The translations under genes were made by a program, and so were the position numbers. Of a DNA stretch of 64,000 nucleotides, positions 1 to 12,381 are shown one piece after another. Each line of letters starts with the position of its first letter. Position 1 is the stretch's first letter. This stretch comes from an uncultured Pelagibacteraceae bacterium. GTDB lineage: Bacteria; Pseudomonadota; Alphaproteobacteria; Pelagibacterales; Pelagibacteraceae. Below the pieces are notes generated by a model. The model saw nothing but the letters and a program-made list of their open reading frames with translations, made no database searches and was not told the DNA's origin. The DNA lies in the NCBI GenBank assembly GCA_902583455.1, contig CACHVY010000003.1:62001-126000 (forward strand), read 5' to 3'.

Positions 1-31
1 TAAACTTTGATGCTAGGGAGATGTTAAAAGG

Positions 32-1381
32 ATGAAAAATATTAAATTATATATAATCGCATTATTGTTAATTTTGATACCAAAAACCTCATTTAGTTTA
101 ATTGAGGTTGATATTACAAGAGGAAATCTTAACCCATTACCTATAGCAGTATCACCTTTGTTTGTTGAAACAAAGTCAATCAAAGAGTTTCAAAATCAAT
201 TAAAAAAAGAAAACATAGGGGAAGAAATCGCAAGTGTTGTCGAAAATAATTTAAAGTCTTCAGGACTTTTTAATCCATTAAAAAAAGAAGCTTTTTTACA
301 AAAACCAGACATTGCTCATTTAAAACCAAGATTTGAGGATTGGTCTTTAATTAAAGCCCAGGCCTTAATTACTGGTGAAGTGAAGTATGAAAATGAAAAA
401 CTTAGAGTAGAATTTAGATTATGGGATGTGCTTGCAGGTAAGGAAATGATGGCACTGGCTTTTACAACAGTGCCAGATAATTGGAGGCGAGTAGGCCACA
501 TAATAACAGACAAAGTTTATCAAAGATTAACTGGTGAAAAGGGGTATTTCGATACAAGGATCATTTATGTTTCAGAAAAAGGTCCAAAGACCAATAGGGT
601 TAAAAAGTTGGCTATCATGGATCAAGACGGTCATAACACAAAATATTTAACATTAGGTAATGAATTAGTTTTAACCCCAAGATTTAACCCGACAAATCAA
701 ATGGTTACTTATTTATCGTATTTTAAAAATTTGCCTAGAGTATATCTGTTAGACATTGAAACAGGGGTTCAAGAGGTTGTTGGTGATTTTCCAGGTATGA
801 CTTTTGCACCTAGATTTTCGCCGGATGGAAAAAAAATAATAATGAGTTTTGCAAAAGATGGTAACTCAGATATTTATACAATGGATCTTGAAAATAGAAT
901 TGTTGAAAAAATAACTAACCATCCATCAATTGATACCTCACCCTCATTTTCACCAGATGGCAAATATATATGCTTTAATTCAGACAGAAGCGGCTATCAG
1001 CAGATATATGTTATGAAGAGCGATGGCTCAAGGGTAAAAAGAATTTCTTTTGGAAAGGGGCTTTATGGAACACCAGTATGGTCTCCTAGAGGTGACTTAA
1101 TAGCATTTACTAAATTACATAAAGGCAAATTTTATATAGGGGTCATGAGAGTTGATGGAAGTGGCGAAAGATTGTTAACTGAAAATTATTATCAAGAAGC
1201 TCCATCATGGTCTCCCAATGGCCGGGTATTAATATTTTATAGGGAAACGAAGTCAGATTCTGAGGGAAAAGGATTTTCAGCTAAATTATGGTCAATAGAT
1301 TTGACAGGTTATAATGAGAGAATGGTTGATACAGAAACTGACGCCTCAGACCCATCCTGGTCGTCATTATTAAGTGAATAA
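32..1381 (+). CDS. tolB: Tol-Pal system beta-propeller protein TolB
   Basis: Signal peptide, TolB N-terminal domain, repeated 'SPDGKxI' propeller motifs; followed by pal and cpoB. Confidence 0.96.
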   Translation: MKNIKLYIIALLLILIPKTSFSLIEVDITRGNLNPLPIAVSPLFVETKSIKEFQNQLKKENIGEEIASVVENNLKSSGLFNPLKKEAFLQKPDIAHLKPRFEDWSLIKAQALITGEVKYENEKLRVEFRLWDVLAGKEMMALAFTTVPDNWRRVGHIITDKVYQRLTGEKGYFDTRIIYVSEKGPKTNRVKKLAIMDQDGHNTKYLTLGNELVLTPRFNPTNQMVTYLSYFKNLPRVYLLDIETGVQEVVGDFPGMTFAPRFSPDGKKIIMSFAKDGNSDIYTMDLENRIVEKITNHPSIDTSPSFSPDGKYICFNSDRSGYQQIYVMKSDGSRVKRISFGKGLYGTPVWSPRGDLIAFTKLHKGKFYIGVMRVDGSGERLLTENYYQEAPSWSPNGRVLIFYRETKSDSEGKGFSAKLWSIDLTGYNERMVDTETDASDPSWSSLLSE

Positions 1382-1480
1382 TAATGAAAAATTTACTAAA
1401 ACTTATTAAATTCTTGATTTTTAAGCTTGAAAGATCTATTTAGGTGTGAAAAGATCAATATTTATATTTAAGGAGCAGTA

Positions 1481-1957
1481 ATGAAACTAAACAAAATTTT
1501 TAAAAACATCCTTTTAATCGTATTTGCAGGAATTATATTGTCTGCATGTGCAACAAAAAAAGTAACAAACCAAATGCAGGGGGATGTTTACACTGGTAAG
1601 GATACAGTTGAATATCTGGCATCAGGAGTACCGGACAGAGTTTTCTTTGCAACTAATGAGTCAGTCTTAACAACTGCTTCTAGAGAAACATTGAGAAAAC
1701 AAGCTGCTTGGTTAAGAAAAAATTCAAAAGTCAACGTTGTATTGGAAGGTCATGCAGATGAAAGAGGAACTAGAGAATACAACCTTGCTTTAGGTGAAAG
1801 AAGAGCTAATGCTGCTAAAGATTATTTAATGACTTATGGAATATCTGGTAACAGAATATCAGTAATAAGTTATGGTAAAGAAAGACCAGTAGACTCAGGA
1901 TCAAATCCATTAGCTTGGTCAAAAAATAGAAGGTCTGTAACAGTAAAAGCAAACTAA
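1481..1957 (+). CDS. pal: Peptidoglycan-associated lipoprotein Pal (OmpA C-terminal domain)
   Basis: Lipobox 'LSACA', 'VVLEGHADERGTREYNLALGERRANAAKDYL' OmpA-like motif. Confidence 0.97.
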   Translation: MKLNKIFKNILLIVFAGIILSACATKKVTNQMQGDVYTGKDTVEYLASGVPDRVFFATNESVLTTASRETLRKQAAWLRKNSKVNVVLEGHADERGTREYNLALGERRANAAKDYLMTYGISGNRISVISYGKERPVDSGSNPLAWSKNRRSVTVKAN

Positions 1958-1970
1958 TTATTTAAAAATT

Positions 1971-2008
1971 AAGACCCTAGTTTTAGAAAAAACTAGGGTC
2001 TTTTTTTT
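1971..2008 (+). terminator. Rho-independent terminator after pal
   Basis: Perfect 14-bp stem AAGACCCTAGTTTT/AAAACTAGGGTCTT, 4-nt loop, followed by T tract. Confidence 0.93.
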
Positions 2009-2035
2009 GCCATCATTATAAATATTAATTAAATA

Positions 2036-2995
2036 ATGTTTTTAAATAAAATTTTTTATATAAAAATTTTTCATTTGTTTTTAATTTTTAGCATTTTTAT
2101 TTCTCCATTAAGTGCTGATGAGGATACCCTTGCAATCTTGGAAAAATTGAAACAAGATGTTAAAACTTTAGAGAAAGCTGTCTATACGCAGTCATCAGAA
2201 AATATTACCAACACTAGTTCAGTTTTAAGCAACAATGATGAAGATGTTCTAACTAGGCATTTATTAAAATTATCAGAAATAGAGCAGCAGTTTCAACAGT
2301 TGACGAATAAGTTCGAGGAAATTAATTTTAAGATCGACAAGCTGTCTAGCAGACTATCTAAAGTGCAAGCTGATAATCAACTAAGGTTTCAAGAGCTTGA
2401 AGTTGCCAATGTCAACAATGTGGTTAATTCAGAACCTGATAAAACTTTACCTGGGTCGTCTCAACCTCAAGATCTAGGTGCAATTACTTACAAGGATACT
2501 GAAACACAAGATTTAGTTCAAAAGACACAATCGGTTGAAACAACAAGCAGTGTAGTTACAGAAAATTTTATAAGCGAAGAAAAAATTTTACCTAAAACAG
2601 ATCCAAAAGAGCAATACAATTTTGCAACCAGTTTTTTAAAACAAGGTGACTACACCACAGCTGAAAGAGCTTTGAGAGAATTCGTAATTGATAATCCAGA
2701 ACATAATTTAGCAGGGAATGCACAATATTGGTATGCAGAAACTTTCAGAATAAGACAATTGTATACTGATGCAGCGTCAGCATATTTAGAGGGTTATCAA
2801 AAATATCCAAAAAGTGAAAAGGCAGCTATAAATTTACTTAAGCTTGGAGTATCATTAGTTCAAATTGGAGAAAAAGATCAAGGTTGTTTAATGATTAAAG
2901 GAGTAAAAAAGGAATATCCAAAAGCTAAACAATCTGTTCTTCAAAAAGCTAAATATGAAGAGAAAAAGTTTGACTGTCAAAAACAAAGTTCATAA
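2036..2995 (+). CDS. cpoB: Cell division coordinator CpoB / YbgF (TPR protein)
   Basis: Signal peptide, coiled coil, C-terminal TPR 'YNFATSFLKQGDYTTAERALREFVIDNPEH'; position after pal. Confidence 0.9.
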   Translation: MFLNKIFYIKIFHLFLIFSIFISPLSADEDTLAILEKLKQDVKTLEKAVYTQSSENITNTSSVLSNNDEDVLTRHLLKLSEIEQQFQQLTNKFEEINFKIDKLSSRLSKVQADNQLRFQELEVANVNNVVNSEPDKTLPGSSQPQDLGAITYKDTETQDLVQKTQSVETTSSVVTENFISEEKILPKTDPKEQYNFATSFLKQGDYTTAERALREFVIDNPEHNLAGNAQYWYAETFRIRQLYTDAASAYLEGYQKYPKSEKAAINLLKLGVSLVQIGEKDQGCLMIKGVKKEYPKAKQSVLQKAKYEEKKFDCQKQSS

Positions 2996-4007
2996 AAAAA
3001 TTTTAAGTCACCTTAAAAATAAAGAATTTAAAAAAATTTATATAAATTTTGAAAAATTTTTAAAATATAAAAAAATTGGCTCTTTTGTTGTCGCTTTATC
3101 AGGTGGTTCAGACAGTCTTGCATTAGCATACTTTTCAAAATGTTTTCAAATTTTAAATAATAAAAAAATCTATTATGTTCATGTTGATCACAAAATAAGA
3201 AAAAACTCATCTAAAGAAGCTAGAGATTTAAAACATTTTGTCAGTAAATATCAAATTAATTGTGAAATACTATCTTGGAAAAAAATTAAAGAAATAAGAA
3301 CAACCCAAGAAAATGCAAGAATAGCTAGATATAGTTTGCTGGAAAAATTCTGCAAAACAAAGAAGATTAATGCAGTATTGTTAGCTCATCATCAAGATGA
3401 CCTTTATGAAAATTTTTTCATTAGAATGTTGAGAGGTTCAGGCATTAGAGGCCTAACATCATTTTCATCAAAAGATACTTTGATAAGTAGAGGTTTGAAA
3501 GGCTATAGACCTTTCCTAAATATTCCAAAAAAAACACTACTAAAAGTTACTAATAAAGTATTTAGCTATTATATTGACGATCCATCTAATTATAATAATC
3601 AGTTTTTAAGGATTAGAGTAAGAAATTTATTAAGAAAACTAGAAATTGATGGTTTTGATAAGAAAAAATTTGATTTAACTTATTGTAATTTACACTCTGC
3701 TAACGAGACATTGAAATTTTATTCAGATCAGAATATTTCTAACAATACGAATTATTTAAATAAAAGTGTCAAAGATACATTAGTCTTAAATTCTAAATTT
3801 TTTAGACAACCTAATGAAATTGTACTTAGATCACTATCAACCTTAATTTCAAAAATAAACAATAAATACTACTACCCCAGAGGTAAATCCATGCTAAAAA
3901 AAATCTATGAAATCAAAGATAATTCTTTTAAAAAAACCACTTTTGGTGGCTGTATTATTGAGAGAATTAATAATACAACACTAATTTACCCTGAAAACAT
4001 AAAATAA
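2955..4007 (+). CDS. tilS: tRNA(Ile)-lysidine synthase TilS; true start may be slightly downstream of the listed overlapping ATG
   Basis: PP-loop 'ALSGGSDSLAL', 'AHHQDDLYENFFIRMLRGSGIRGL'; next to ftsH. Confidence 0.93.
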   Translation: MKRKSLTVKNKVHKKILSHLKNKEFKKIYINFEKFLKYKKIGSFVVALSGGSDSLALAYFSKCFQILNNKKIYYVHVDHKIRKNSSKEARDLKHFVSKYQINCEILSWKKIKEIRTTQENARIARYSLLEKFCKTKKINAVLLAHHQDDLYENFFIRMLRGSGIRGLTSFSSKDTLISRGLKGYRPFLNIPKKTLLKVTNKVFSYYIDDPSNYNNQFLRIRVRNLLRKLEIDGFDKKKFDLTYCNLHSANETLKFYSDQNISNNTNYLNKSVKDTLVLNSKFFRQPNEIVLRSLSTLISKINNKYYYPRGKSMLKKIYEIKDNSFKKTTFGGCIIERINNTTLIYPENIK

Positions 4008-4070
4008 ACTAATTTATGTTACAATTTAGCACTTGTTTAATATAGAATAATTCTTAATTTAAGGCTTGAT

Positions 4071-5966
4071 ATGAATTTTAAAAATTTAGCTATGTGGGCG
4101 ATAATAGTCGTTCTGACTATTGGACTCTATAATATGTTTAAAAACCCACAAAATATTAAATCAGCAAATAATGAAAAAATTATTTTCTCAGAATTTTTGA
4201 AGGAAGTTAATAATGGAAGAGTTGTAGAGGTTCAGATACAGGGTAATAACATAAAAGGTGTAATGGCTAATGGTAAAACTTTTACTACTTACTCTGCAAA
4301 TTATCCAAATTTGGTAGAAAAGTTATCTGAAAGTGGAGTTAGTATTTCAGCTGTTCCAACAGACGAAAAAATGCCATCACTCCTTGGAGTTCTTCTATCC
4401 TGGTTTCCAATGTTGCTTTTAATTGCAGTTTGGATTTTCTTTATGAGACAAATGCAAGGTGGCAAAGGTGGAGCTATGGGCTTTGGAAGATCTAAAGCAA
4501 AGATGATGAACGAAGTTAAAGGAAAAGTTACATTTAATGATGTAGCAGGTGTAGAAGAAGCGAAAGAAGAAGTTGAGGAAGTTGTTGAGTTTTTAAGAGA
4601 CCCAAAAAAATTTAGCAGATTGGGAGGAAAAATACCTAGAGGATGTCTTTTAGTAGGCCCCCCAGGAACTGGTAAAACTTTATTAGCGAGAGCTATAGCT
4701 GGAGAAGCAGGAGTTCCTTTCTTTACAATATCTGGATCAGATTTTGTTGAAATGTTCGTTGGGGTAGGAGCGTCAAGAGTAAGAGATATGTTTGAACAAG
4801 GTAAAAAACATTCTCCGTGCATTATTTTTATAGATGAGATCGATGCTGTAGGTAGAAGTAGAGGAGCTGGTTTAGGAGGTGGCAATGATGAAAGAGAGCA
4901 AACCCTTAACCAATTGCTAGTCGAGATGGACGGATTTGATACAAATGAGGGTGTAATAATTATTGCAGCTACTAATAGACCAGATGTATTAGACCCAGCC
5001 TTATTGAGACCCGGAAGATTTGATAGACAAGTCGTTGTTTCTAACCCGGATATCATAGGAAGAGAAAAAATACTTAAAGTGCATGCAAAAAAAATATCTA
5101 TGTCTCCGGATGTAAATTTAAGAACTGTTGCTAGAGGAACCCCAGGTTTTTCTGGTGCAGATTTAGCAAATCTTGTAAATGAAGCTGCTCTATTAGCGGC
5201 AAGAAAAAATAAGAGAATTGTAACATCACAAGAATTTGAAGAAGCCAAAGATAAAGTAATGATGGGTGCAGAGAGAAGATCAATGGTTATGACAGAAGAA
5301 GAGAAAAAATTAACTGCATATCATGAGGCAGGCCATGCTATCGTTACTCTTAATGAAAAAGCAGCATATCCCATACACAAAGCAACAATAATTCCAAGAG
5401 GAAGAGCTTTGGGAATGGTAATGCAATTACCAGAAAGAGATGAAGTATCTCAAACAAGAGAACAATTACATGCTCAAATGGCAATTGCTATGGGAGGAAG
5501 AGTAGCTGAGGAAATTATTTTCGGAGATGACAAAGTTACAACTGGAGCTTCTAGTGATATTGAACAAGCTACAAAAAGAGCTAGAGCTATGGTGATGAGA
5601 GCTGGCTTAAGCAAAGAATTAGGTCCTATACTTTATGGGGAAAACGAGGAGGAAGTTTTTCTTGGAAGATCTGTTGCTAGACAACAAAATATGTCAGAAG
5701 AAACTGCTAGAAAAGTTGATGCTGAGATTAAAAGATTTGTAGATATGGGATATGAAAGAGCTAAAAAAATTCTTAAAGAAAAAATTGAGGATTTACATAA
5801 GTTGGCTAAAGCACTTCTGCTCTATGAAACTTTAACAGGTTCTGAAATAGAGGATTTAATTAATAAAAATGTCTATCCACCTAATAAAGAAGACTTAAAA
5901 GTTGAGGAAGATAATTCAGGCTCAGCACTAGGATCAATTGGTTTGAAACCTAAAATAGTTCACTAA
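4071..5966 (+). CDS. ftsH: ATP-dependent zinc metalloprotease FtsH
   Basis: Walker A 'GPPGTGKT', SRH, 'HEAGHA' zinc motif. Confidence 0.99.
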   Translation: MNFKNLAMWAIIVVLTIGLYNMFKNPQNIKSANNEKIIFSEFLKEVNNGRVVEVQIQGNNIKGVMANGKTFTTYSANYPNLVEKLSESGVSISAVPTDEKMPSLLGVLLSWFPMLLLIAVWIFFMRQMQGGKGGAMGFGRSKAKMMNEVKGKVTFNDVAGVEEAKEEVEEVVEFLRDPKKFSRLGGKIPRGCLLVGPPGTGKTLLARAIAGEAGVPFFTISGSDFVEMFVGVGASRVRDMFEQGKKHSPCIIFIDEIDAVGRSRGAGLGGGNDEREQTLNQLLVEMDGFDTNEGVIIIAATNRPDVLDPALLRPGRFDRQVVVSNPDIIGREKILKVHAKKISMSPDVNLRTVARGTPGFSGADLANLVNEAALLAARKNKRIVTSQEFEEAKDKVMMGAERRSMVMTEEEKKLTAYHEAGHAIVTLNEKAAYPIHKATIIPRGRALGMVMQLPERDEVSQTREQLHAQMAIAMGGRVAEEIIFGDDKVTTGASSDIEQATKRARAMVMRAGLSKELGPILYGENEEEVFLGRSVARQQNMSEETARKVDAEIKRFVDMGYERAKKILKEKIEDLHKLAKALLLYETLTGSEIEDLINKNVYPPNKEDLKVEEDNSGSALGSIGLKPKIVH

Positions 5967-5970
5967 ATTA

Positions 5971-7017
5971 ATGTCAAAATATTACACTAGAGCGTGTAAT
6001 TTTTATTACGGTAAATCTTCATCAGAAATGCTTAAGTTAAAAAAAACACTTCCATTGCATGGTAATAAAGAATTATCTTTTGATACAGTTGAAATTTTAA
6101 CCAGAAAAAAAAAAAGAAAAATAAACATTAATATTATTAATTCGTTAAGTTTTGATCTAAAAAAAAAAATAAAAGAAGACTTAAAGAAAATCACAAAAAA
6201 AAAATCATTTTGTAAGATTAGCTTAAAAGAACCATTATTGATTGGAATATTAAATCTCACACCTGATAGTTTTTCAGATGGAGGAAAATATAATCAAATT
6301 GGCTCAGCATTAAAAAGAGTGAAATCACTATTAAAAGCTGATTGTAAAATTATTGATATAGGAGGAGAGTCAACCCGACCGGGATCTAAAGATATTGATG
6401 AAAATATTGAATGGAAAAGAATAAAGAATTTACTTAAAAAAATTAGAAATTATAAATTTTTGTTATCTTTAGATACTAGAAAAACTTTTGTTATGCATAA
6501 AGCTTTAAGATATAAACTTAATATTGTTAATGATGTTTCTGGCTTTTCATACGATACCAAAACTATCGATTTTCTTAAAAGAACAAAACTCCCTTTGATC
6601 ATCAATCATTCAAAAGGAGAACCAAAGACGATGCAAAGAAAACCTTCTTACAAGAATGTTCTTCTCGAAATATATGACTTTTTTGAAAAAAAAATTGAGC
6701 TTTTAAGAAAAGCTGGAATAAAGCATAACAATATTATTTTAGATCCAGGAATAGGTTTTGGAAAAAACTTGAAACATAATATTACCATAATGAACAATAT
6801 TTCTATCTTTCACTCTTTAGGTTTTCCTATAATGTTAGGTTCTTCTAGAAAAAGATTTATAAAATATATTTCTGGTAAGAATGATAGCAATATCAGACTT
6901 GGAGGCACATTAGCATCATCCATTCATGCTATTATGAATGGAGTTCAAATAATGAGAGTTCATGACTTTAATGAAATTTCTCAAGGATTAAAGGTTTTTA
7001 AATCTATTAACAATTAA
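5971..7017 (+). CDS. folP: Dihydropteroate synthase
   Basis: 'GILNLTPDSFSDGG', 'DIGGESTRPGS', 'ILDPGIGFGK' motifs; N-terminal extension of about 85 aa. Confidence 0.94.
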   Translation: MSKYYTRACNFYYGKSSSEMLKLKKTLPLHGNKELSFDTVEILTRKKKRKININIINSLSFDLKKKIKEDLKKITKKKSFCKISLKEPLLIGILNLTPDSFSDGGKYNQIGSALKRVKSLLKADCKIIDIGGESTRPGSKDIDENIEWKRIKNLLKKIRNYKFLLSLDTRKTFVMHKALRYKLNIVNDVSGFSYDTKTIDFLKRTKLPLIINHSKGEPKTMQRKPSYKNVLLEIYDFFEKKIELLRKAGIKHNNIILDPGIGFGKNLKHNITIMNNISIFHSLGFPIMLGSSRKRFIKYISGKNDSNIRLGGTLASSIHAIMNGVQIMRVHDFNEISQGLKVFKSINN

Positions 7018-7018
7018 G

Positions 7019-8350
7019 ATGGCAAAAAAATATTTTGGTACTGACGGAATTCGAGGAAAAGTTAATAAAGGAAATATCAATGGTGAAATGTTTTTTAAAT
7101 TTGGTTTAGCAGCTGGAACTTATTTTAAAAATCTAAGAAAATCTAAACAAGTGGCAATTATTGCAAAAGATACAAGATTATCAGGTTATACATTAGAGCC
7201 CGCACTTGTCTCAGGTCTTGCATCAGCTGGAATGCACGTATTTTTATTGGGACCTTTGCCAACTAATGGGCTTGCAATGTTAACAAAAAAAATGAAAGCA
7301 AATATGGGAATTATGATAACTGCATCTCATAACCCCTATTACGACAATGGTTTAAAACTCTTTGGTCCAGATGGATTAAAACTGTCAGATAGAATTGAAA
7401 TGAAAATTGAAAAACTTATAGACTCTAAAATAATAAAAAATTTATCTAACCCTAAAAAATTGGGTAGAGTTAAAAGGTTAGAAAACGCAAATGATGACTA
7501 TATTAAAATTCTAAAAAAAAATTTTCCTAATAATTTTAATCTAAAAAAAATGAGAATTGCAATAGATTGTGCAAATGGTGCTGGATATAAATCAGCCCCA
7601 AATCTTTTAAAATCACTAGGTGCAAAAATTTATGAGACTGGAACTTCACCCAATGGATTTAATATAAACTCAAAATGTGGATCGACTTTTCCAAAAAAAA
7701 TACAATCATTCGTAAGAAAAAATAAAGCACACATTGGTATATCTTTAGATGGTGACGCAGACAGGGTAATATTAGCAGATGAAAGAGGTAAAATAATAGA
7801 TGGAGACCAAATTATTGGAATGTTAGCTACAAGATGGAAGAGAAAAAAAATATTAAAAGGTGGTGTAGTTGGAACCTTAATGTCAAATTATGGACTACAA
7901 AAATATTTCAAAAATAAAAAAATAAAATTCTTAAGGGCAAAAGTTGGTGACAGATATGTAAAAGAAAAAATGCAGAAAAATAAATTTAATTTGGGAGGTG
8001 AGCAATCAGGACATATTATTTTAGGGAAATTTGCAACTACTGGGGATGGCCTATTGGTTGCTTTAGAAGTATTGTTTGCAATGAGAAAAGGCAAAAAGGC
8101 TAGTGAAATTTTTAATGTATTTAAACCAACTAAACAATTATTGGAAAATATTACTGTTAAAGATAAATCAATCATAGATACTCTTAAATGTAAAAATGCT
8201 ATCAAAAAAGCCTCCAAAATAATTAAAAAGCAAGGAAGAATTTTGGTAAGAAAATCTGGCACAGAACCTAAGATAAGAATAATGGTTGAAACAGATAATA
8301 ATAAATTATTATTAAATTGTATAAATATTGTTAAAAGATCTTTGAATTAA
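7019..8350 (+). CDS. glmM: Phosphoglucosamine mutase
   Basis: 'FGTDGIRG', 'TASHNPYYDNGLKLF', 'DGDADR' motifs. Confidence 0.97.
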   Translation: MAKKYFGTDGIRGKVNKGNINGEMFFKFGLAAGTYFKNLRKSKQVAIIAKDTRLSGYTLEPALVSGLASAGMHVFLLGPLPTNGLAMLTKKMKANMGIMITASHNPYYDNGLKLFGPDGLKLSDRIEMKIEKLIDSKIIKNLSNPKKLGRVKRLENANDDYIKILKKNFPNNFNLKKMRIAIDCANGAGYKSAPNLLKSLGAKIYETGTSPNGFNINSKCGSTFPKKIQSFVRKNKAHIGISLDGDADRVILADERGKIIDGDQIIGMLATRWKRKKILKGGVVGTLMSNYGLQKYFKNKKIKFLRAKVGDRYVKEKMQKNKFNLGGEQSGHIILGKFATTGDGLLVALEVLFAMRKGKKASEIFNVFKPTKQLLENITVKDKSIIDTLKCKNAIKKASKIIKKQGRILVRKSGTEPKIRIMVETDNNKLLLNCINIVKRSLN

Positions 8351-8351
8351 T

Positions 8352-9161
8352 TTGAAAATAAAATCTAAAGTACTAGTAATTGCAGGATCAGACTCTTCTG
8401 GAGGAGCAGGTATTCAAGCAGATATTAAAACTATTACAGCGCTTGGTTCTTATGCAATGACAGCAATTACTGCGGTCACATCTCAAAATACTGTTGGAAT
8501 AAATTCGATAATTCCAATCCCAGTAAATGTAATTTCAAAGCAAATTGAATTTACATCAAGAGATATAAAACCAGATGTGATTAAAATAGGAATGTTGCAT
8601 TCTGAAAGTGTTATTAAAACAGTTCTAAAATCATTAAATAAATTAAACATTAAAAAAATTATACTTGATCCTGTGATGGTAGCAAAAGGAGGTCAAAGAT
8701 TAGTTAATAAAAAATCAATCAAATTATTGAAAAATAATTTGTTAAAAAAAGTTACATTAGTTACCCCCAATGTTCCTGAGGCAGAAGTTCTCTCAGGTAT
8801 TTCTATAAAAACAGTTGAAGATATGGTTTATGCTGCGAAAAGAATAAATATTTTAGGTGCAAAAAATGTTTTAATAAAAGGTGGTCATCTAAGTACAAAG
8901 AAAATTCACGACGTACTTTTAAGTAATAATAAAGTAGAGATATTCAATAGCAAAAAAATAGTAACAAAAAATACCCACGGGACCGGTTGTACGCTTTCAA
9001 GTGCAATTGCTACATTTTATTCATGTGGAAAAACTATAAAGAAATCTTGTGAGCTAGGAATAAATTATGTTAACCGTGCTATAATGTTAGGACCAAATTA
9101 TGGTAAAGGCCATGGACCAATTAATCATATAAATAATATAGAAATAAAAAAAATTAAATGA
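8352..9161 (+). CDS. thiD: Hydroxymethylpyrimidine/phosphomethylpyrimidine kinase (TTG start)
   Basis: '[18 protein letters not shown]', 'DPVMVAKGG', '[12 protein letters not shown]' motifs. Confidence 0.95.
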   Translation: MKIKSKVLVIAGSDSSGGAGIQADIKTITALGSYAMTAITAVTSQNTVGINSIIPIPVNVISKQIEFTSRDIKPDVIKIGMLHSESVIKTVLKSLNKLNIKKIILDPVMVAKGGQRLVNKKSIKLLKNNLLKKVTLVTPNVPEAEVLSGISIKTVEDMVYAAKRINILGAKNVLIKGGHLSTKKIHDVLLSNNKVEIFNSKKIVTKNTHGTGCTLSSAIATFYSCGKTIKKSCELGINYVNRAIMLGPNYGKGHGPINHINNIEIKKIK

Positions 9162-10450
9162 AAAATGTTGCAGTAGTTGGATCTCAATGGGGTGATGAAG
9201 GAAAAGGAAAAATCGTAGATTGGTTGTCTAGTGAAGCTGATATTGTAGTTAGATTTCAAGGAGGCCATAATGCTGGTCATACGCTGGTGATAGATGGTAT
9301 TACGTACAAGTTAAGACTTTTACCATCAGGAATAGTAAGAAAAGACAAAATTTCAATAATTGGAAATGGTGTGGTGGTTGATCCTTGGGCTTTGTTAGAT
9401 GAAATTGATGAGATTAAATCTAAGGGTGTTAAAGTTAGTCCAGAAAATCTAATAATATCTGACTCTGCAAATTTAATATTGCCATTTCATAAAGAAATGG
9501 ATGAAATTAGAGAGGACGCTGCAGGAAATGCTAAAATTGGAACTACCAGACGAGGTATTGGACCAGCATATGAAGACAAAGTTGGCAGAAGATCAATAAG
9601 AGTAATGGACTTAGTATCTGAGGAAAATTTAGACCATAGGCTTGAAACTGTATTGCTACATCATAACGCTATAAGAAAAGGACTGGGGAAAAAGGTCTAC
9701 AAAAAAGATAAGTTAAAAAAGGATTTATTAAAAATTGCTCCAGAAATTTTAAAATATTCAAAACCAGTATGGAAAAAAATAGATGAATTTAAATCTCAAA
9801 ACAAAAAAATTTTATTTGAAGGTGCACAAGGGGTTCTTTTAGATGTTGATCACGGTACCTATCCATTTGTAACTTCTTCCAATACTGTTGCGTCTTCAGC
9901 TGCCACTGGTTCAGGTTGTGGGCCAAATTCCATAAATTATGTTTTAGGTATAACAAAAGCTTACACAACTAGAGTTGGAGAAGGACCTTTTCCCACAGAA
10001 TTGAAAGATAAAATTGGTGAAGAACTTGGTACTAAAGGTAAGGAGTTTGGAACAGTAACTAGCAGAAAAAGACGTTGTGGTTGGTTTGATGGGGTTTTAG
10101 TTAGACAAACAATTAAAATTTCAGGAATTAACGGAATAGCCCTAACTAAGCTCGATGTTTTAGATGATTTAGATCATGTGAAAATGTGTGTTGCATATGA
10201 ATTAGATGGAAATAAGATTGATTATTTACCAGCAGCAGTTGACGATCAATTAAAAGTAAAGCCGATCTATAAATCTTTTGAAGGCTGGAAAACTTCTACA
10301 AAAGGAATAAAAAATTTTAAAGATTTGCCTGAAAATGCAAAAATATATATTCGTGAATTAGAGCAATTTATAGAAACTAAAGTATCAAGTATCTCAACTA
10401 GCCCTGAAAGAAATGATACTATCTTAATTGTAGATCCCTTTAAAGATTAA
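9158..10450 (+). CDS. purA: Adenylosuccinate synthetase
   Basis: '[16 protein letters not shown]', '[12 protein letters not shown]', 'GPAYEDK' motifs. Confidence 0.98.
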   Translation: MKNVAVVGSQWGDEGKGKIVDWLSSEADIVVRFQGGHNAGHTLVIDGITYKLRLLPSGIVRKDKISIIGNGVVVDPWALLDEIDEIKSKGVKVSPENLIISDSANLILPFHKEMDEIREDAAGNAKIGTTRRGIGPAYEDKVGRRSIRVMDLVSEENLDHRLETVLLHHNAIRKGLGKKVYKKDKLKKDLLKIAPEILKYSKPVWKKIDEFKSQNKKILFEGAQGVLLDVDHGTYPFVTSSNTVASSAATGSGCGPNSINYVLGITKAYTTRVGEGPFPTELKDKIGEELGTKGKEFGTVTSRKRRCGWFDGVLVRQTIKISGINGIALTKLDVLDDLDHVKMCVAYELDGNKIDYLPAAVDDQLKVKPIYKSFEGWKTSTKGIKNFKDLPENAKIYIRELEQFIETKVSSISTSPERNDTILIVDPFKD

Positions 10451-11337
10451 TTAGCAGGTAATAAATTTTTAGAGTTAGCTGAGTTAAGCATATGTTTTTG
10501 AAGTTTTTCAAATGCTTTATTCTCAATTTGTCTTATTCTTTCTCTACTAATTTTAAATTTTTTACTCAAGTCCTCTAAAGTTTTTGGACTATCAGTCAAA
10601 CGTCTTGAATACAAAATTTCTTTCTCTCTTTCGTTAAGAATTTTTATTGAGTCTTTTAATAGATCTTTTCTTTGCTCCATTTCTTCTTGATGAGCAATTT
10701 TTAGATCATGGTCCATTGATTTATCGACTACCCAATCTTGCCATTCATCCCCATCTTCACCAATTGGTGCATTCAATGATTGTTCTTTACCCGACAATCG
10801 TCTATTCATTGAAACAACTTCGTCTTCACTTACATCTAAAGTTGATGCAATTTTTTTAACGTCTTCATCTTTTAAATCTCCTTCATTTTTAGGAGCAATT
10901 TGATTTTTTAATTTTTTTAAATTGAAAAATAACTTTTTTTGAGCTGTGGTAGTACCTATTTTTACTAAACTCCAAGATCTCAAAATATATTCTTGTATAG
11001 CAGCCTTTATCCACCACATAGCATATGTTGCAAGTCTAAAACCTTTTTCAGGTTCAAATTTCTTAACAGCTTGCATTAGACCCACGTTGCCTTCTGATAT
11101 TATTTCATTTAAGGGTAAACCATATCCCTTATAGCCCATTGCAATTTTGGCAACTAATCTCAAGTGACTTGTAACTAATTTTTCTGCAGATTTAACATTA
11201 CCCGTATTTTTCCAATTTTTTGCTAACATGTACTCTTCTTCTGCATCAAGCATAGGAAACTTTTTGATTTGCTCTAAATATAACGATAAACCACCTTCGT
11301 TGGTTAAAGCTGGATATTTGAATGTTGAACTACTCAT
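10447..11337 (-). CDS. rpoH: RNA polymerase sigma-32 factor
   Basis: Sigma70 region 2 '[40 protein letters not shown]' (RpoH box), region 4 HTH. Confidence 0.95.
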   Translation of the reverse strand: MSSSTFKYPALTNEGGLSLYLEQIKKFPMLDAEEEYMLAKNWKNTGNVKSAEKLVTSHLRLVAKIAMGYKGYGLPLNEIISEGNVGLMQAVKKFEPEKGFRLATYAMWWIKAAIQEYILRSWSLVKIGTTTAQKKLFFNLKKLKNQIAPKNEGDLKDEDVKKIASTLDVSEDEVVSMNRRLSGKEQSLNAPIGEDGDEWQDWVVDKSMDHDLKIAHQEEMEQRKDLLKDSIKILNEREKEILYSRRLTDSPKTLEDLSKKFKISRERIRQIENKAFEKLQKHMLNSANSKNLLPAN

Positions 11338-11386
11338 TTGTAAGACTTATTTAATTAATTTTTTTAAATTTACAATGTATAAAATT

Positions 11387-12358
11387 TTAAGCATTTCTTA
11401 GGCTTTTTAGAATATTTTCAAGATCATTGGGTAATTTAGATTTAAAATTCATTCTTTTATTTTTAGTCGGATGTGTGAATCCTAAGCTGACGGCATGTAA
11501 AAATTGCCTGTCTAAATTCATGATTTTTTTTTCCAAGTCTTTATTTATATTTTTTATTTTTTTAAATTTCTTTTTATATTTTTGATCACCAACTATGTTG
11601 TTACCTTTATAACTCATATGAACTCTTATTTGATGGGTTCTTCCAGTTTCTAATTTACACTCGATTAAACTAAAAGTGGGAACTGTTTCTTTTTCGAATA
11701 TTTCAAGCGTTTTATAATTTGTAATTGAATTTTTCCCTTTCGAAAAACTAACAGACATTAATTGTCTATTTTTGGAGCTTCTTGTTATTAAAGTTTCTAT
11801 TCTCCCATTACTGGGTCTAAGTTTTCCCCAAACTAAAGTTTGATATTTTCTTTCTATTGAGTGTTCACTGAATTGATTTGACAAATTTTCATGCGTAAAA
11901 TTGTTTTTTGCTATTACCACCAATCCTGAAGTATGTTTGTCAATTCTATGAACGATACCTGGTCTTAGTTCACCATTAATATTTGACAATTTTTTTTTAT
12001 AATTAATTAGTGCGTTAACAAGTGTTTTGTCTTTATTACCCGCTCCTGGATGCATTGATATGTCTGCCTTTTTATTTAACACAAGCAAATCATTGTCCTC
12101 ATAAATTATCTCAATTTTATATTCAAATGGTTTAAGGTTTACTTCTTCAGGCTCAGGAATTATTAAGCTAATTTTATCGTTTATTTTGATTTTTTTAGAG
12201 GGATCATCATTAAGTTTATTGTTTATACTTAAATTTTTTTTAAGTATTAGATTCTTGATTTTAGATCTACTTAAATCTTTTTCATATTTATTTATAAATT
12301 GATCTACCCTAAGAATATCATCCTGTGTCCCTACTAATAAATTAATGATTTTTTTCAT
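11387..12358 (-). CDS. rluD: RluD-type 23S rRNA pseudouridine synthase
   Basis: S4 domain plus 'GIVHRIDKHTSGLVVIAKN' catalytic motif. Confidence 0.88.
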   Translation of the reverse strand: MKKIINLLVGTQDDILRVDQFINKYEKDLSRSKIKNLILKKNLSINNKLNDDPSKKIKINDKISLIIPEPEEVNLKPFEYKIEIIYEDNDLLVLNKKADISMHPGAGNKDKTLVNALINYKKKLSNINGELRPGIVHRIDKHTSGLVVIAKNNFTHENLSNQFSEHSIERKYQTLVWGKLRPSNGRIETLITRSSKNRQLMSVSFSKGKNSITNYKTLEIFEKETVPTFSLIECKLETGRTHQIRVHMSYKGNNIVGDQKYKKKFKKIKNINKDLEKKIMNLDRQFLHAVSLGFTHPTKNKRMNFKSKLPNDLENILKSLRNA

Positions 12359-12381
12359 AAATTACTATATTAATACTTTAT

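Noticed and set aside
2955-2995. 41-nt overlap of tilS with cpoB
   Set aside because: Likely an over-extended start; an internal start closer to the PP-loop domain is plausible, so not treated as real overlapping coding
4301-5248. 315-aa ORF antisense to ftsH
   Set aside because: Shadow ORF of a strongly conserved gene; low-complexity Ser/Pro/Leu-rich translation with no recognisable motif
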